DNA of 5,420 bases from Halovenus sp. Its GTDB lineage: Archaea; Halobacteriota; Halobacteria; Halobacteriales; Haloarculaceae. A model generated the notes under the pieces. That model had not been told where the DNA came from and made no database searches. It saw only the letters and a program-made list of their open reading frames with translations. The translations under genes were made by a program, and so were the position numbers. Below, piece after piece: positions 4,212-5,420 of this stretch. Location of the stretch: NCBI GenBank assembly GCA_028274925.1, contig JAQCNR010000251.1, forward strand, positions 1 through 5,420. The letters are read 5' to 3'. Positions within the stretch are counted from its first letter, which is position 1, and each line of letters begins with the position of its first letter.

Positions 4212-4985
4212 ATGACGTTTCCACGCATCCCCGACGCCGCGTCTGCCTCCGGCAACCTGCTCGGCGACGCGCTAGACGACGCCCTCCCCCCGGGTGAGTC
4301 GCTGACCGAATCCGAGGTCGAAGCCATCTTGCTGTTCCTCCGCCGCGGTCCTTACCCCTATGGCGGCCAGCACCGCGTTCTAGTCCTCGGGAGCCACGAC
4401 GAACCGTTCGTCTACCGGCTCTACACCCTCCTCGACCGGCTGAACCGCGAGCCGATGACGCACGCATTCCTCCAGATCACCCAGCCGGACATCGACCTTC
4501 CCGCCCGGCTCCCCGAGACGGCCATCAAGTTCCATCTCCTCGCGGGCGTCGCCGACGAGATCGGCCTCGTCCTCGAACACAACGAAGGGGGCGCACTCCC
4601 GGAGGCCGACCGACTCGCCCGTACGCGCCTCCTCGGCAAGAGTCACATCTTCCTGCGAAACCACGGCAGCCACAGCGAGCTCCCAAGCGAGCCCGCCACC
4701 GACAGTGAGGAGTTGGCGATGCTGGCGCTGGCGGCGGCCTACGATTGCGGCTCCGAAAGCGAGCTCCGGGACCGCGTTCGGCATCTGGTGGCCGACGCGA
4801 CCGTCTCTGGGGTCACCACCGGGGAGGTGATGGACTGGCTAGCTGAGGAGTTGGGCGGCAAGGGACCCGTCTCGATTTCCGGTGTCATCACGGACGACTT
4901 CGACGTGCTCGCCCACCACCAACGGCTTCACCACTGGTGGTTCGCCGAGGATCTGTATGCCAGGGCGCGCGCCGAGTTGCTGTAA
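4212..4985 (+). CDS. Uncharacterised haloarchaeal protein with possible Rossmann/TIR-like N-half, 257 aa
   Basis: I do not recognise a named family with certainty. After an acidic leader (1-50), a strand-like RVLVLGSHDEP (55-65) is followed by a helix, a second strand AFLQIT (85-90), a helix rich in hydrophobics (103-114), then IGLVLEHNEGGALPEADRL (117-135) and a final strand SHIFLRN (144-150). Alternating strands and helices with a conserved-looking E-x-x-x-G and a Glu/Pro turn recall the deoxyribosyltransferase/TIR-like proteins and some uncharacterised haloarchaeal families. The C-terminal part (165-257) is helical, with EVMDWLAEELGGKG (205-218) and a His/Trp-rich HHQRLHHWWFAEDLYARA (235-252) that looks like a small DNA- or partner-binding helical domain. 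There is no signal peptide or membrane span. It is divergent from and probably controlled by the winged-helix gene. Function is unknown; a defence, toxin-like or nucleotide-processing role is only a hypothesis. Confidence 0.7.
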   Translation: MTFPRIPDAASASGNLLGDALDDALPPGESLTESEVEAILLFLRRGPYPYGGQHRVLVLGSHDEPFVYRLYTLLDRLNREPMTHAFLQITQPDIDLPARLPETAIKFHLLAGVADEIGLVLEHNEGGALPEADRLARTRLLGKSHIFLRNHGSHSELPSEPATDSEELAMLALAAAYDCGSESELRDRVRHLVADATVSGVTTGEVMDWLAEELGGKGPVSISGVITDDFDVLAHHQRLHHWWFAEDLYARARAELL

Positions 4986-5030
4986 CTCCGGGCGTGTCTG
5001 CCCTGCCCCGTCGGAAGTGACACGTAGCGA

Positions 5031-5066
5031 GCGGAAGCCCACCCCTCCGGGGGTGGGAGGGTGTCA
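5031..5066 (+). mobile_element. Hairpin resembling an IS200/IS605-type right end; also possible terminator
   Basis: CCCACCCC (5038-5045) and GGGGTGGG (5050-5057) form a perfect 8-bp stem with a TCCG loop, preceded by GGAAG and followed by AGGGTGTCA. The GGAAGCCC lead-in is shared exactly with the hairpin at 2980, and the whole resembles the 3' ends of haloarchaeal IS1341/IS605 elements as I recall them. It lies between two convergent genes, 50 bases after one stop and 2 bases from the other, so it could act as a bidirectional terminator. No T-run follows on either strand. Confidence 0.45.
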
Positions 5067-5067
5067 A

Positions 5068-5394
5068 TCAGGCGGTCTCTTGTTGAGCGCCCTTCCAGTC
5101 ACGGTCTGCACTCTCTTCCTCGTCACCGTCAGTGTCCTCCTGAGACTCCGGTAGCTGCCCTTCACCGGTCAACTCCACGACCGACGGCCAGGACGCTTTC
5201 ACGCCGTCGAATCGGCGGCGCCGATGGTAGCCATACGCGAAGAGGCCGACCACGGGCACGAAGAGGATTGCATACCACCAGCGGGAAAATTCGAAGTGGT
5301 CGCCGAACTTCCGGTTGAATCTCGCCACCTCGACCATCGCAAGGATCTGGGCTCCGATCCCGAGCAGGAGCAAGACGAACCCGAGCAAGGCCAT
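5068..5394 (-). CDS. Small two-span membrane protein, 108 aa (start may lie beyond window)
   Basis: Two hydrophobic spans are visible, about residues 3-23 (ALLGFVLLLLGIGAQILAMV) and 41-57 (YAILFVPVVGLFAYGYH), joined by a short basic/aromatic loop. After them comes HRRRR (57-61), then a hydrophilic tail with acidic runs (EDTDGDEEE, 86-94). The positive-inside rule places the basic tail in the cytoplasm. The ATG at 5394 gives a protein that begins almost directly in the first span. The frame remains open to the window edge for eight more codons without ATG, GTG or TTG, so an earlier start outside the window is possible. It is convergent with the 257-aa gene. No family or function is recognised. 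Confidence 0.6.
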   Translation of the reverse strand: MALLGFVLLLLGIGAQILAMVEVARFNRKFGDHFEFSRWWYAILFVPVVGLFAYGYHRRRRFDGVKASWPSVVELTGEGQLPESQEDTDGDEEESADRDWKGAQQETA

Positions 5395-5420
5395 CCAGTC
5401 CCCGCTTGCGACCCCGGACA

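Noticed and set aside
1..5420. tRNA or rRNA genes
   Set aside because: No cloverleaf with the conserved T-arm GGTTCAAATCC-like segment and no ribosomal RNA signature was seen on either strand.

Overview
The window reads as haloarchaeal DNA. It is GC-rich, the proteins are acidic, and start codons are preceded at about 25-28 bases by a TATA-like box, which suits leaderless transcripts. It also carries an Orc1/Cdc6 initiator surrounded by origin recognition boxes (ORBs) of the halophile type, each ending in a run of Cs (Gs on the other strand). It could be a plasmid, a megaplasmid or a secondary chromosomal origin; the sequence alone does not decide.

Layout from left to right. Bases 1-739 (minus strand) hold the N-terminal 246 codons of a protein I read as a long prokaryotic Argonaute, cut by the window edge. 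A divergent 225-bp spacer with two adjacent hairpins leads to a 56-residue zinc-ribbon-like protein (965-1135, plus). Next come four ORBs at near-constant 55-57 bp spacing (1192-1381), lying just beyond the 3' end of a complete orc1/cdc6 gene (1433-2659, minus). Upstream of orc1, 2660-3480 contains no convincing gene. It holds three more same-orientation ORBs, two degenerate ORB-like sites, one ORB in the opposite orientation, a relatively AT-rich spacer between the inverted ORB pair (the likely unwinding element), and a nested hairpin resembling the end of an IS200/IS605-type element. To the right is a divergent pair: a winged-helix regulator (3481-4122, minus) and an unrecognised 257-residue protein (4212-4985, plus). 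Their shared promoter region is only 89 bp and carries two copies of a 9-bp direct repeat. A strong hairpin then separates that gene from a small convergent two-span membrane protein (5068-5394, minus), which may start beyond the window.

How it fits together: 1192-3402 is best read as a replicator module, with Orc1 binding both the inverted ORBs upstream of its gene and the tandem ORB array downstream. The Argonaute and its small divergent neighbour lie directly against the downstream array, and the regulator with its unknown partner lies against the upstream side. The most interesting points are the origin-linked Argonaute, the 57-bp-phased ORB array, and the uncharacterised regulator/partner pair. 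Functional links between these are inference from position only.
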